Source: Montifringilla adamsi
Lineage: Eukaryota > Chordata > Aves > Passeriformes > Passeridae
Direction: 5' to 3'
Assembly (NCBI GenBank): GCA_017590115.1
Contig: JAGGNK010007559.1
Location: 5,292,020-5,356,019 of the forward strand
Length of the DNA: 64,000 nucleotides
Program-made: the position numbers and the translations under genes
Shown here: in pieces, positions 9,155 to 22,491 of the stretch
How the letters are laid out: each line of letters starts with the position of its first letter
Numbering within the stretch: the first letter of the stretch is position 1
Notes under the pieces: generated by a model
What the model was told of the DNA's origin: nothing
Databases searched by the model: none
The model's input: only the letters and a program-made list of their open reading frames with translations

Positions 9155-12100
9155 GGTATTCGTCACAAGAAGTGGGAGATGAGGAAAAGGGGACAGCAAG
9201 AAAAAATGCAACCCAAGGGAAGGCATGAAAGAATATATGTATGTGCTGTATTAATGAAAGACTTCAGGAAAAAAAAGTCCTAGAAGAGAGTAGGCAGTGG
9301 GCACAGTAATGCCACTGAACAGGATTAGAGAAAAAACTTTAAAAGATAATAAAAAGAGTTTATTCAAGAAATAAAAAAGAATGAGAAGGGAGACAAGGGG
9401 AAAAAGAATTCACATTTTTAGCACAATAGACAATGGGAAAACTATTCTGAGCTCAGCTATACATAATTACATCTTGTTACCTTCTTTCTGTGCAGTAGAA
9501 AAATATTTCAGGTCATTGGATATGAATTTACAGAAAAAAAAAGTGTTTCAGAAGTTTGGAGATTTAAATATTTGAAAATATTACTGTATGTAAACCACAC
9601 CAACTTTACATGACTGTAAGTATTCAATATACAAGAACAGAAAAAATCCCACTCAACTCCAGCTGAAACCAAAGCCATTCACCCAAAGTGTGTCACGTAA
9701 GAGTGGAAAAGTGATCCCTCAGAATAAATTCACAGACAGAAATGCATTAAAGGGTGTAAAATTATATCTGAGAGTACTTCTTGTATAGGAAAACATTCTC
9801 TATAGTCCTGGGATCTCACATAACCAGAAGAGTCATGCTATTTCTACAGCACCAAAACAAAGAAAATGCACATCAAAAAAGCTACATGAGAGTCACTTAG
9901 ATCAGAAGTGGAGAAGACAAAAAGATGACCCAAACTGTGAAGTAATAGAACATATTCTTTGCCTTCTTTTTTTATGGCAATTAATCAGAATGTGAGAGAG
10001 TCTGTTACGGAAGACACCAAATAACTGTGTGTCCTTCTCCACAGCAAGGGGGAGGCTGGAATCTGCCATCCTATATGTTGGAACCACTACATTGCCTGAT
10101 GCAGCTGAGGATATTTTACTGGTTGATTGATTATTTCAGCTCAGCCCAAGGCAACACATGAGACTGAATTCACAGAAGAGCCATAGTTGAGTCCTTGCCA
10201 CTGGACGCACATTTTGTGATGTAACACAGACTGAGCCAAAAGGAAAAAAGCTCTTTGTCTGCCTGTTCAAAACTTGCAGTTCTTTTACCATAACAGTGCT
10301 CTGGTGTGCCATGCCCTGTGTCCCAAAAGAGGAGGACAGGAACACCATGGTAGCTGAGCAAAAAAGAAACAAAAACTGTCCTTACCCCAGAGTGCTGGGA
10401 AGAGGAGAATGGAAGCTGTTTCAACAGAATGCAGCAGGTTACAGAGAGAGAAATCCAAGAGTCTGGGGTGCTCTCTGCAGCCAGCAGGCTTCTGTGCAGT
10501 GAGTGAGTGCTCACAATTAGTCTGAAAGGTGAAGTTTGACATCATGGACCCAACTCAGCGATTTCCCTGTGTGCAGCTCTGCCTCATACAAAGAGCCCAC
10601 GAGCTCATTGACTGTAAACCTCTTGCAGAGAAAGAGTTTTAGGAATGAATTTTGCATCCTGACTGAAAGAAAAACACTCCATGGTGAATCAGTCTTCATA
10701 CAGCAACTGAAGACTTCACACTTATTTCAAAATATCAACCCAAGACCTGTATCCAGTGTTGTCAAGCCCTTAGAGTCATGTTTGAGTAGAAGAAACAATT
10801 GTTGGTGTGTGACATCTGGTGCAACTTCATGCTCTAATACAGAGCAGAGTCAGTCCTTCCTGCTAATACTTTTTAGGTAATCACCACAGAAACCAGAGAA
10901 TCCAATGCTTCCTTTCAACTATAGGGAATTATTTAGCACCAAGACTTCAATTTAGAGAAAAAAAGAAGTGCTTAAAGAGACACTAAACATAATGCAGATG
11001 TTATTTCAAATGTGACATCCACTCCAGATATTTTAAAGGAATGCAATTTTCTGCAGTGATCTGCAAGCTTCTCTTTATTAGAAGTGGGAAAGTATCATAG
11101 GAAAAAAATATCCTGGACTAATGTCACTTTTGGAGCCAGCCTTTAGGGAAGAAGCATGATGCAGTGATTTCAGCCTGCATCTAGAAAACTTGGTTTCAAT
11201 GAAATGTTGCTACAAGTAACAGGTTGACAAAGAAATCATCATCCTGTACCTTTGTTATGCCTAAGAAAGTGAAGAAAGAAAGGGGGTTTCAAACAGAAGC
11301 TTGTTGAGGGATATTAGTGATTGCAAGGTGCTCTGACATGGTGCAGAAATGTCATGTAAACACATGACCTCACTCAAGCAAGGAAAATGAAATACCAGAT
11401 TGTCTGGGAGGAGACAGAGAAATATTCCCAAATGCTCACCCTCAGCTGACATGCTTCCTCCAAAATCAATAGTGATGTTTCCATTTAGACTCAATAAAAT
11501 GTTCATCACTTCCAGAAATCAAACCACAAACTCCAGTGGACCAAATTCTCTTCACCAGCCCAAACAAAATTACTCTACACCAGTAACTAGGGTAACTTTC
11601 TCAGACAAGTGGGGCTCAGACTGAAAAACTGACCGCCAGGGAATACTTGTACTTATCATGAATTCAGAATATTATTAAAGATAGTTATTCATAAACAGGA
11701 AAAGAGAATAGCAAAAGAGAACAGTGTGTCAGAGACTCCAGAGTTCTTTGTAAGAATAAGACCTGTTGAGCTTTACTAACTCAACAACTCAGAGAAGTGC
11801 ACATGAATTCTGTTCCCAAGAAGCAGAGAGGAACCTTTCTCATGGACTCTCTGGGGATGGCTGCTGCCAGCACATTTTCATTAAGGTGGCCACAAGACTT
11901 TAGAAGCTAGAAATTTGGGCTTGCTCAGTCTTAACACAGCAATTCCACATTCCTTTAGCAATGCAAAATTTTTATCAGCTGAAAATACGACCAAGGATAT
12001 CTTGAAATTAGCAGGAGAGGAACCCACATAGGCAACTACATTGGAAAATTATTCTCCCCTATATTATCTTTCTTCAACCCAGCATATCATAGAAGCTATT

Positions 12101-14238
12101 TGTAGTGGGGAATCATTCCTCACAGTATTAATTTGGAGAAACTTTTTTAGGTCTTTGCTGGTTTACTAATAAAGCAAATATTTGAAAAATGCACTATTAT
12201 CTTTAGAAGTAGCAATTGCAAAGTTTCTGGCTACTTGGTCAATTAAGAAAAAAAAATCTTGGCATTTAAAGAATGCTGCATTCATTTAAAAAAAAAGTAT
12301 TTTGGAGAAAGTCTTTGACTTCCACATATCAATTAAAAAAAACCCACCTTCCTAAGTTCTTTCCAGGATGGAATGAGGGCAACTTGATGATCCGACTAAA
12401 GAATGCCTGAATTAGCTCCTCAGTGAAATGAATGTCTGAAAGAGATTGAGAGTGAAGATTGACCAAGCATTGCTCAACTGGACCCAGTTCTGAGAGACTC
12501 CTCTAAAACAGACAGCTGTGTAGAAGCTCCTTCCTGGAGAGATTTTAAAGCTTTCGATACATGACCATAGACAACTCTTTCCAAAAGCCCAGAAATGACA
12601 AAATTTTATGCCTTGAGCCTCCATTACAGAGAGCAGTGAACAGACTTTTTTCCCATAACTCTGTTACTAATCTGATACATGGCTTTGATGAAATAATTCT
12701 TCAAGTCTCTGCTTACAATTCTTTTTATATTCAGTTGAAGCTCTTCATAATTTGGGCTGCTCCCCATGAAGCATCCACACAGTGGGGTCCTGATATTAAT
12801 TAACAAATTGTACTGCTGGAGAACAGGCAATTCAGGTTTACATTACAGCACTATACTAATATATACGGCAGGCTAAGTTGTTAAACAGTGGAGAATCAGC
12901 CCCAGTGCACAAATAAGCAGTTTTCAGCTATCTATCACCTTTGTGTTAATTTATAAGGCACATAATAGTAATTTGGGGTTTGCTGCTATTAATCCCTCTT
13001 ATTATCAGGGGGATTTAAGTAGTGTTTATTCAGGATTTATGACCAAAATTTATAGGAGAGCAGTGTCAGGGGAAAGAGAAAATTTAGGACTAATTGTTGC
13101 CAATTGGTAAATTGCACCATCAGCAAAAGTTGGTGGATAACTGATTCCCAATACATATGTATCAGCATTTTTCCTTTAAAGGTAGAGAGAAGAAACACTG
13201 CAAGCTTACTGTTCTTACAGGGGAAAGTGGATTAAAAGGGAAGAGTTTGTTGAAGACTTCACAGCCTTTAAATGTATGGCAGTGCCTTGCTAGATTTTCC
13301 CAGACAGGGTTCCATGAAACTGAGGAAAGCCCACCAGGGATGACTAAACACTGCCAGGTAAATACCTACAGAGGGCAAATGCTTTATTTGTAGTAAATTG
13401 GGTACTGAGTTAAGAATTCATTGAAATTCTGCAAATTTACCCATTTGACTCTCTTGCCCTAGCCACAGCCACGCAGATAATTTCATTACAAACCCGCACT
13501 GGGATCAGTGGTCCACTACAAGAATTATTTTTCACTCTTTAATAAATTAGCTAAACAACTGAAAAAGGAGATCAAGATGAATGGATTGGTTATTTCTTTC
13601 AATACATTTAACAAAAAAAAAGACGTTAGGGACCTAAGTTTGAAAATGTGAGGATTGCAAGGACAAACTCTGACATAGGGCAGTAGGTGCTCCCAGAAGT
13701 GGGGTCAGGCACTGGAAAGGCTCAGGTTTCTGAGAGCAGCTACACTGAGCTCATCCCACTACACAGAGCTCCAGGAAAATAATAATTTGTGTGATAGTCA
13801 GAATTTTAACATTTTCAATGAGTGAATTATCAGCATCTCCCTTTCCCTTCACCACTACTTTCAGCTGCAAGATGGCCTCAGGCAGGTTTGTTTTCACTAT
13901 AAAAATTTGCAGCAAATGCAAGAGATGGGTGAGATTAGAAGTAAAAAATGTTACACTTTTTATTCACTCAGCTGGTATTGAAGTAAGTGGGAATATTTGC
14001 ATAGAGCTGGTATCCTGATATCCATTAGCCTGATTAGAATATACACTCAACTAAAGAATTATAAACCAAGAGTCTTGAAAATTTGTCAAAGCATTATTTG
14101 CCTTGATGTCAGCACACATAAAAGCAGTTTTGCAGACCTATCTCGCTCCATCCTGGCCCACAGCAAGGGGCTGACTCTACAAACACAGTTGGCTTCACTG
14201 AGGGAAGGTGAAGGAGGAAGACCCCTACTATCTCAGCC

Positions 14239-14254
14239 TTTTTTTTTTTTTTTT
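14239..14254 (+). repeat. Poly(T) tract, 16 bases
   Basis: T16 following a CT-rich stretch. It resembles a polypyrimidine tract but is followed by GTCAAC rather than AG, so it is not a clear splice acceptor. Confidence 0.8.
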
Positions 14255-14581
14255 GTCAACTTCCCACCTCTTTTATTTAATACTTCAAAGAATTTAAAAA
14301 TTTGTCTCATTCACTAATATCTTTCCATCCTCTGTTTAGGGAAGGTGATTTTCAACTACAGTACACTTCAATATCTTGTGCTGTACGTGCTCGAGAACAC
14401 ACAAATCAGCCCTCAAAACACCAAAAGAGATCCAGCCAAGGTCGACAGGAAAGTAACATCTCAGTTGTAATTACTGCCATAATGGAATCAGTAAGAGTTT
14501 GGTCATTGACTGCCATCAGGTCAACCTCTCTTGTTTACCATATGTAACCCTACATCCAGGACTGCAACTAAATAATTTATT

Positions 14582-14593
14582 AAAAAAAAAGAA

Positions 14594-14625
<32 letters not shown>
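14582..14625 (+). repeat. A9-G-A26-G8 homopolymer tract
   Basis: Nine A, one G, 26 A and then eight G, read directly. The abrupt A-to-G change is unusual for a simple retroposon tail. Exact run lengths could be affected by sequencing or assembly error. Confidence 0.8.
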
Positions 14626-16508
14626 AGTGGAGAGATCTTTACCCCCCTGTTTTTCCCAATTATTATTACACATGAAAAAACCTCACGTGACAGCTTTCTT
14701 CACAGCATATTTCTTACCTCTATGAAAGAAAAGTCATCCCCAGACATAACATCAGTGATCAGAATTGCTCACAAAGCAAAATACACTGTTTTAGAAAGAG
14801 GAAAGAATCAGTCCTATGGATAAAAACAATATTTAAAACAAGCTCCCATTTTCCCCACATTTTTACCATATCCCACATCTTGGCCTGTATTTCTTTTTGT
14901 AATTCTGTACACATCCATTTTCTAAGCAGGACAAAACAGTCCCCAAAGAGTGGAAAAGAGTAAACTGAATTGTATTCCATTTATTTCTGTATAGTCCTTC
15001 CCATAGAAAGAAACTGAAAGTGTCAGGGATATAATAATGACAGCATTTATGCAATTTTTTCAAATGTTATGCTCTGCTTTAGAACTCTTAAAAGCCTTGT
15101 GTTCTAATAGGATGGATTATATTCCTTATAAAAGTGTTGCAGAGGGAAGTTACATCTGTCTTCCTTTTTTAAAATTTGTTGTAACACTTTTCCATGGAGC
15201 TTTGGCTTCCAGATCCCAAAGGCACTGAGAGCTTCTACCTCACTAAATTATCAAAATCCCATTTAATAAAAACAGATTAGAAAGTTTATACATTGGATGA
15301 GTAAAGGGTTCTGAGCCAGTTTATGTTTGGGTCAACAACATGAGGGTGTAACAACATAATTATGGAGGGATGGAGTGAAGACCAGTCCCAGTGTGCACTG
15401 TCCACTGCCATGGCACCATTCCTGCTATCTGGAATATTCCACTGATGTCAGCCACTGAAAGAAATCTTTGAGCTATCCTAACAACACTGTGATCCACGTG
15501 CAGGGCAATCTAGTTCCAAAATGGCTCAGCAGAAAAAAAAGCCCCCTAGTACTAATTTATTCTTTTTTATTTTTTTCAGTTAGGCCAAGCAGAGATTAGG
15601 AGAAAGAGCTGGCATCTATTAAAAGGATTGATGTACAGGTCTTCCCAGTACCTGCTGAATCACTGTGGATAATCGTGCAGCAATAAAGGCCATGAATCTG
15701 CTGCAATCTCTGATCTCCCACGTCTGAGCCACAATTACAGCGCCAGGCCAGGGTGGAGATACAGCAGAGCCAACAACCCTGACAGCGAAGCCATTAACAA
15801 CTGCTGCTCCTCAGCCCTCCAGCTGGACTGGGAAATGCCAACATCTTCATTCTCATTCAGTCTATCAGAGTCTGAATGGATTTTCTTTTTAAGTATCTAA
15901 CAAAAAGACAAAGTATCATATGGAAATGCACCTCAATCTTTTATTCATGAGGCAGCGTCCTGGGGGAACAACCACCACATCCTGCAATCCATTCTCCTCT
16001 CCTCAGCTAGAATGAAAACGCTCTTACAATTTTTGTTGTAGGAAGTATAAAAAGAGTAAGTGAAGTTGCAGGAACATTCTATTTGAATGACTGTGAGAGT
16101 GTGATCCCCTAAAATTGATAAAAAGAGGCTTGTGGTAATGAAAAGCTTTTTAGAACAATCACTGTCCACACCAAGTCCACTCTGCATTAAATTATGTCAT
16201 TGTGACCTCTAAGCAATCATTGAAAGACGATAAAAATCATGCATGTGCAATCAGAAAAAGCCATTTATGATGTTCTGCACAAGAAAGGGGAATGTAAAGC
16301 TTGTTTGTCACTTTTGAGCTACATGGCAGCCTGTGCCAGCCTGGGAATAAAAATAGGAACATGGAGGGAAGGAAAAATATCATGTTGAACAAAAGGACAA
16401 CAAAAATTTAAGGAGAAAAACTGTATCAGTCAATTCTAGATTGACAGATATCATGTTGATGGTCTAAGTTTTTAGTTTTTATATTTTTCAGATCCGGTAC
16501 TGCATTAG

Positions 16509-16906
16509 TGTATAACTCTGAGCTCCATATAGAGAGTTAGTAAGCTCTCTTCACATTTTGGTCAGAAGAAACAATCCTTCCAGGCCTGAACACCAAGGAC
16601 ACCCTCTGGCCTAGCCCCAGAAAAGTATAAACAAAAGTGAATCGGGGCGGGGAGCAAACTGGGGGACTATTACTTCATTACCCAAAGCAGTAATTGGAGG
16701 ATTCACCCCTGATATGCAGATAGACCAAACTTATAATTGTCTAAAAAACTGGTGACCATTGTCCATCTTGGGTGTATCCTCTGGAAGGCTTTTGACTACC
16801 CAAGATGTACCTATTAAAGGCCTTTAATAAAAATCTCCATTATTCTCTAAAATATCTCCTTTATTCTCTCACTCTAGCCTCTGTTCTAGGTAGCCACTCC
16901 AAGGCA
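16509..16906 (+). mobile_element. ERVL-like solo LTR
   Basis: The block contains a characteristic order of segments I recognise from bird ERVL-type LTRs. These are a tctggcctagcccc region, a cggggcggggagcaaactggg region, a (t)tataattgtctaaaaaactg segment, and attaaaggcctttaataaaaa carrying the polyadenylation signal AATAAA (16826-16831). A CT-rich U5-like tail with ctctgttctaggtagcc follows. Boundaries are approximate: TG at 16509 and CA at 16906 are my best choice. A direct repeat gcatta occurs at 16502-16507 and 16904-16909, but it does not sit cleanly outside TG...CA ends, so the target duplication is uncertain. No internal retroviral genes adjoin it, so it is a solo or fragmentary LTR. 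It shows more decay than the LTR at 7661. Confidence 0.72.
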
Positions 16907-16909
16907 TTA

Positions 16910-18159
16910 ATGTCACCAGGCTCCTAAGTCAAGAACATCCAAAACCAGGATTCATTATTTTGCTTATTGTTGTGGTTTGCAACTGTTCATTCACTTTGAC
17001 CACCAAAAATTTCACTCTTATTTTGAATAACATTGTTGTTTTCTCTGAGTTTTTCTGGAAACAGAAGAGTTACTGGACAACTAAAAAGACACAAATTTCT
17101 GAGAAAAGCAAAGCAAATAAAGCAGTAATGAAAACAACTATAGATACCAAACAAATACAAGTCATCTGCAAGCTTTCAGAGCTGTAACTTTTGCTGTTCA
17201 TTTTGAGGGAGGCAGAAAAGGAGCTGGTACTTTTACTGTGAGTATTCTGGAAGAAATCAAGAACACCCAAGGCTTAGGGTGATAGGCAGCATTTGGGTTG
17301 TGTTTTGCTTTTGTAATGTCACTGGTTGTAGTCTAATTGACTAGATGATGGGATGTTAAATATGGAAAATAAAAGTCAATTCCCACCAGTCATTTATGAA
17401 CAGGTGGCAGAGTCTTGGATTTTGACAGAGTTGGTGTTTAGGTAAAAGAAAAAACTGTGCCTTTTAGACTTAAAAGGGGTTTAAAATTTATTTCATGGAT
17501 TTGACTCAGTAATGTGATGTCAGCCTGCCAAGCATTGATCTCAACACAGGCATCCAGCTCAGAAAGCTCCACAGGGAGTGACATCCTGGTCTGTTTGCTG
17601 CGTGTGAAGGACCAGCCCAAAGAAATTTTCAAAGCATGAAGATTGCTGAGAAGAAAAGAATTACATAAAATTAACTTTTCTCCTGCTCATTACAATAAAA
17701 CGACACACAAAAAACTACACAGATCTGTGAACTGGGAGACTGGAAGTTCTCCTTCCAGTTTATTCACTGAACGGCCATGGCCATAATGAGGCCGTTTTAT
17801 AAGCTGGAGTTAACAAAGTGAACCCCCATTTCAAATAATATGCTCTTGCCTGCAAACATATCATAGGCTAAGTTTATATTCCTAAGAAGGGTAAAATGTT
17901 TGACTGAAAGACTACATTGAGGTTTTTTTCCACGTCAGAAACACAGCTGGCCAATACATTCAGTCTTTGAACTGCAAGAAGGTTAAGAAGGTTTTTCAGT
18001 TGCTAATTTATTTCATTTTAATATTTCAAACTCCGTCCATTAACTCTTTAAGAAGAATGTGCACTGTACCTAACAAATACATAAAAATTACTACTGTGAA
18101 ACACAAGTTATTATTTCCCCTTTCTCTGATCAGCAGATGCACACTACAGATAATTGTAC
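16910..18159. other. Non-coding stretch, no gene recognised
   Basis: AT-rich, with short open frames only (75 codons or fewer apart from a frame running into the CR1 at 18160). No repeat or RNA gene recognised. Confidence 0.5.
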
Positions 18160-18432
18160 AATCACAGAGGTTGGAAGGGACCTTGAAGATCAAGTCCAAC
18201 CATCAACCCAGCACTGTGACCATATTCCCCACCAAACCATGTCCTCCAGTGCCAATATCCACATGGCTTTTGAACATTTCCAGGTATGGTGAACTCCCCC
18301 ACTTCCCTGTGCAGCCTGTTCCAATACTTTATAAACCTTTCCATTAAAAGTGGTTTCCTAACATCCAGTCGAAACCTACCATGGCACAACTTGAGGCCTT
18401 TTCCTCTCATCCCGTCACTTGCTATCTGGGAG
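18160..18432 (-). mobile_element. CR1: CR1 LINE fragment, minus orientation
   Basis: On the plus strand it opens with atcacagaggttggaaggga, the reverse complement of a CR1 3' end. It continues through the tcaagtccaaccatcaaccca block and the ccaccaaaccatgtcc block, then a conserved section ending in ttttcctctcatcccgtcac. The wording of these blocks differs from the copies at 6044 and 20486, so it belongs to a different CR1 subfamily. The tail microsatellite is mostly lost. The 126-codon (17967-18347) and 152-codon (18286-18744) frames both overlap this fragment and are not genes. Confidence 0.92.
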
Positions 18433-20485
18433 CCCAATCAGTGGCCAAGATTTTGGGAGATCACAAATGTGAGACTGAAAAAGCAGAAGGAGCTCCCCTG
18501 TGGCTCCCACCACATCCCAAAAGCACAAGGGAGCTGGGTAGACATTTCTAGGGTTGCTACCAACCCAGCCATACTGCCTGTGGCTGCTGCTGGAAGGACA
18601 CTGATGCCCCAAATTCCAGATTTGCTGAGCAGTGCCATTAGAAACACTTGGCCAAATCACCATCTTGAAATAAACATCTCAAAAGCAAAACACAAACTAC
18701 AAAAACAGCTTTTCCCCCTCAGGTCCTGTGCCAAATACCCTTGATGATAACTGAAGACTCAGAGGGATCACAATTTTTAAAAGTAATCTATCATGATGAC
18801 AGGTAGATATCATAGATCTGGGTTCAGGATGAAATCCCAGCTGAACACTAAAATGTCAGATGGTTGAACAGACTCACACACTGAGAATTCTTAAATAAAA
18901 TTGAAAGACACAGGGTTATCTACCCTCTGAAGAGAAACTAAAAAATGTCAAATCGCCTTAATAGATTTAGTTATGGTTTCCTCTACCATGTATACTAATA
19001 TCTGGTGCTGGAAGCAGAGAAAGATATTTTCCTGGGGAGTGAGCTGTACTGGATAGCAATGTTCAGTGGGATTTGCTGCAGTATTCCAGACATCTTTAAT
19101 ATTAATACTGGGTAGTTAAGGTCCTTTATTTTTCTAAAAGCTCAAAAAAATTTACATATAGAAGGATATGTAGTAGGTTCAGCCACAATTCTGCCCCTTA
19201 CAGCCTCATTAACTCTTACATGGAAAGCAAAGAATGTTCTTAGCTTTAAAACACATGATGAAGTGTTACTGGTTTTACTTATCTTCTTACATAACCAAAC
19301 TAATTTGTCCTGTGCTGTTTGTCATTTCTAATTAAACTGTGGCCTGCCATGAGATGGCAGCATGATCCCAGCTACCTCCACAGGAAGGTGAACATGGCAC
19401 AGAGGAAAAAGCATCTGACAGATAAAGAAAAGGCCTGGTGTGTCTCCTGTGCAAGTGAAAAACAAATCCACTTTACACCAGAAGGGTCTAAAATGTAAGG
19501 AAATAACAACATGATGGTAAAGTATTTGGAGAACAGGATGGCCTTGCTGCTTTGGCCAGGAAGACACTTCAATCAATGCTGTTGTTGAAGAGCCTAATCC
19601 AGATGTCACAGGAGGCTCCTGAGGCCCCAAGGCAGCTGGTGGGAAACAACTGAGTTTGTGAGGGGAAGGGACAGTGAATGCAAACCTTCAGACCTTGTTT
19701 ATGCCTCTCACAAGGGACCTTAGAGAATGTTTCTCATGTTGCTCATAATTTCATAGATAAAAATGATCATGAACTAAAAACAAACCCGAGGCACACTCAT
19801 GTGTAACAACTTCCGCGATCCAAATTGCTGTAAAACAAAGAACATGAAATTGGTTGGATTCCCTGTCAAACCATAGAAGCTGGCAGTGGAAGGACAGCAG
19901 TGACAAGGCCATCTGTCAGCTGGCACTGGGCATTACCAAATACTTGGAGGTACCAAAGCAGAGAGGACAGTCAGGCAGAGAGCTGAAGGAGCATAATGAA
20001 GTAACTGAGCACTCTCTGATACCTAGAACAAGAGGGAATAAAATTCCTGCCTGTGGGACTGGGTGTAAAGCTGTGCCTCCTTTTATCTGCCCCACAAGTA
20101 TTTATTGTCCAAGAATAGCACACTCAAAAGTGGCAGCTTGGGGAGAGACAGACAAACAACATGAGCATCAACGAAAACACAGGGGTGATAAGGAATTTTT
20201 GAACATTTCTCTTCTTATTAATTATTACAGGGAGAACCTTATTCAGCAAGTCTTTCAAATAGATGCAAGAGATACAAATGGAGAATAATGAAGTCAAAGA
20301 GCCAAAACATTTTTGCCTGCATTAGTTGTACAGTTTATTTTGCACATTACCTGGAAATAGTAAAAAAGCTTCTTTGAAATTGCTTTTGTTGATGTATGAG
20401 GAGGTGTTCAGAATCTGCCTTTGCCTGATGATATACTGACATGTGACTTTCAAATCATGATAAATATACACTACACATGGTGTAT
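18433..20485. other. Non-coding stretch with one 144-codon open frame
   Basis: No recognised gene. A plus-strand ATG frame at 19854-20288 runs 144 codons without matching a family I know. Its translation shows no signal peptide, membrane segment or repeat. A random frame is the simplest explanation. Confidence 0.45.
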
Positions 20486-20742
20486 TCATAGAATCATCAT
20501 AGAGTCATGGAATGGTTTGGGATGGAAGGATCTTGAAGCCCATCTCATTTCATCCCCTGCCACAGCAGCAACACCTTCCACTACCCCAGGTTGCTCCAGC
20601 CCCATCCAACCTGGCCTTGGGCACTTTGAGGGATGAAGCAGCCACAGGTGCTCCAAGCAATCTGTACCAGGGCCTCACCACCCTCACAGGGAACAACTCC
20701 TTCCTAATATCCCATCTAAGCCAACTCTTTCTTTAAAACCAT
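20486..20742 (-). mobile_element. CR1: CR1 LINE fragment, minus orientation
   Basis: It begins with the reverse complement of the CR1 terminal microsatellite (tcatagaatcatcatagagt). It then runs through atggtttgggatggaagga, the ccactaccccaggttgctcc and aacctggccttgggcac blocks, and fades after tcccatctaagcc toward ctttaaaaccat. The retained tail repeats and recognisable blocks give a confident call. Only the non-coding 3' region is present. Confidence 0.94.
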
Positions 20743-21461
20743 ATAAATATTGTATATATTTCTCATCTCAGAATTTCCTGCTTGCTAAATTTGAAAAACT
20801 TTCTCTGTAAAATGGATATTAAAGCATTAACTTTCTGGGTGGGCCAAGAAATAATATGTCCAGTGTTTTATTCTATGGCAACGTGTAAAGAACACCAATC
20901 GATAAGAAGAATTAAAGTTTAATTGTGGTACTTTATATTACAATCCCATAATTGTCTCTGTAATTTTCCTCAAGGAACCTAAATGTGCCTTTTAGATATT
21001 CAAAGCAGTGAAACTCCAGATATCATAATCCAAGATAATAGCCTTGAATCAATAACCAAACAAGAAAAAAAAAATCCCCCACAAAGCCCACAGGTGAGAA
21101 AAGTCTCCTCTCAGTGTTTCTGTGGGTGTTACATACACAAACAATAACTTTAGTCCTTCTTTGTAGCTACAAACTACCCCAAACCACTTACTTAAATACA
21201 ATTCTCTGCCAGGGAAAAAATAAGTGACACATTTTTAAGCCAAAGAGATCTCCCAGTCTGAACTCCTCCAACACCCAGACAATTCTCACTCATTTTTCAC
21301 ATCAATAACTTGAGTTTCAGTGAAGGAGAATAGGCATACATGATTGATTTTTCCAGCCTATGATAGCATCAAATTTTTGTTCACTGGAGAGCATTATTTA
21401 CACAATTTTGATGCTGCACCAGAGAATATCTGATTTTGTTTAGACTAATCAATACTTCCTG

Positions 21462-21534
21462 AAAAAAAAAAACCAAAAAAACAAAAAACCAAAACCCACA
21501 CCAAAAAACACCAACCAAATAAAAACCAAAAACC
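21462..21534 (+). repeat. A/C-only low-complexity tract
   Basis: 73 bases made almost entirely of A and C (one T), with irregular AAC/ACCAAAA units. It shares the motif cccacaccaaaa with a similar tract at 42830-42908. Confidence 0.8.
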
Positions 21535-22417
21535 TGTGTGCATGCATGAAGGTGTACCAGGAATTACACAGATGATGAGAAGGACAGGCTGATATTTTGT
21601 GGCTGCTCACATGCTGAGATCTGTACAGATCAAACTGGAACATTCATATTCCAGTCTCCAAGGGCTACTCCAACCACCTGAGCAGACTTGGATCATATTC
21701 TCTTTCCCTTCTCTTTATTTTGTGATTAATGTGGGCATAAGTACCACAAGCAACTTCTTGATTATTTCCATGGATTTTTTTTCCTCCAGACACTTTCCCA
21801 GTGCTGTGCCACTGAAGCTTTGCTAATATAAAATCCATCATGACATAAGGGGATAATTGCATCAGATTGCTGGTGCACAATGATACTCTGTGTTATTACA
21901 CTGTCATGTCACCTGCTCTTTCTGATCTAAACTCAGGATAATTTGAGACAAGTCTTTATCAACTTCTGCAGTAAGGATAAAATCTCTTTCCTTTTTTTCC
22001 TAAACATCCAGAAAAATAACACCTTCTCAGGCAACAAAGAGACAAGCAAACTCTCCATGTTTGAAAATTGCACCTAATATAATTTCGGAGGAAAGGTGGG
22101 GCTCAGTGGGGAGAAAAGCCATAAAAACTTCCAGAATGCCTAAAATTTACTGAGCTGAGTGCTGGGACCTAGTCTTAAAACCTCATATAGCTCCCATCAC
22201 TTCACAGCTGCCTGTTCCTCTTTTAACAACCCTTGTTTTTACTGAAGTTCTATTAAATAAAACCTCAAATTATTTTTAGCTTGTTTTATTTTCTCCCTGC
22301 AAATTACAATCACAGAAAGCATAAGAGTTTCAAGTTGCACTGAACTGAGAAGACAGAAGAGGTCTTTCCCTAATAAATCCCACCACCAAACAGTAAAATG
22401 CACAGTTGCACAGAGCC

Positions 22418-22491
22418 AAAAAAAAAAAAAAATTCTAATGAATATAAAAATAATAAAAAAGATACTTCCAGGGTAAAAAAAAAAAAATAAA
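22418..22491 (+). repeat. Paired A-rich tracts
   Basis: A15 at 22418-22432 and A13 at 22475-22487, with AT-rich sequence between and after them. Confidence 0.7.

Larger units (their letters stand above)
8110..16508. other. Non-coding stretch, no gene recognised
   Basis: About 8.4 kb without a supportable gene. The longest open frames are about 114-117 codons (8217-8570 minus, 10170-10514 minus, 10536-10880 plus). Their translations look random, and several overlap frames on other strands. Simple repeats are listed separately. A CpG-retaining, repeat-free block at about 15590-15830 and a TAAT-rich block at about 12930-13060 look like possible conserved non-coding sequence. Confidence 0.55.

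Noticed and set aside
9100..9160. Poly(A) tail of a processed pseudogene
   Set aside because: No recognisable coding body upstream and no flanking target duplication seen.
14230..14260. Polypyrimidine tract as a splice acceptor
   Set aside because: The T16 run is followed by GTCAAC without an AG at the right distance.
18433..18660. Extension of the CR1 fragment beyond 18432
   Set aside because: The sequence no longer follows any CR1 block I can recognise.
18286..18744. 152-codon frame, longest complete frame
   Set aside because: Its first third is antisense CR1 and the rest has no recognisable domain.
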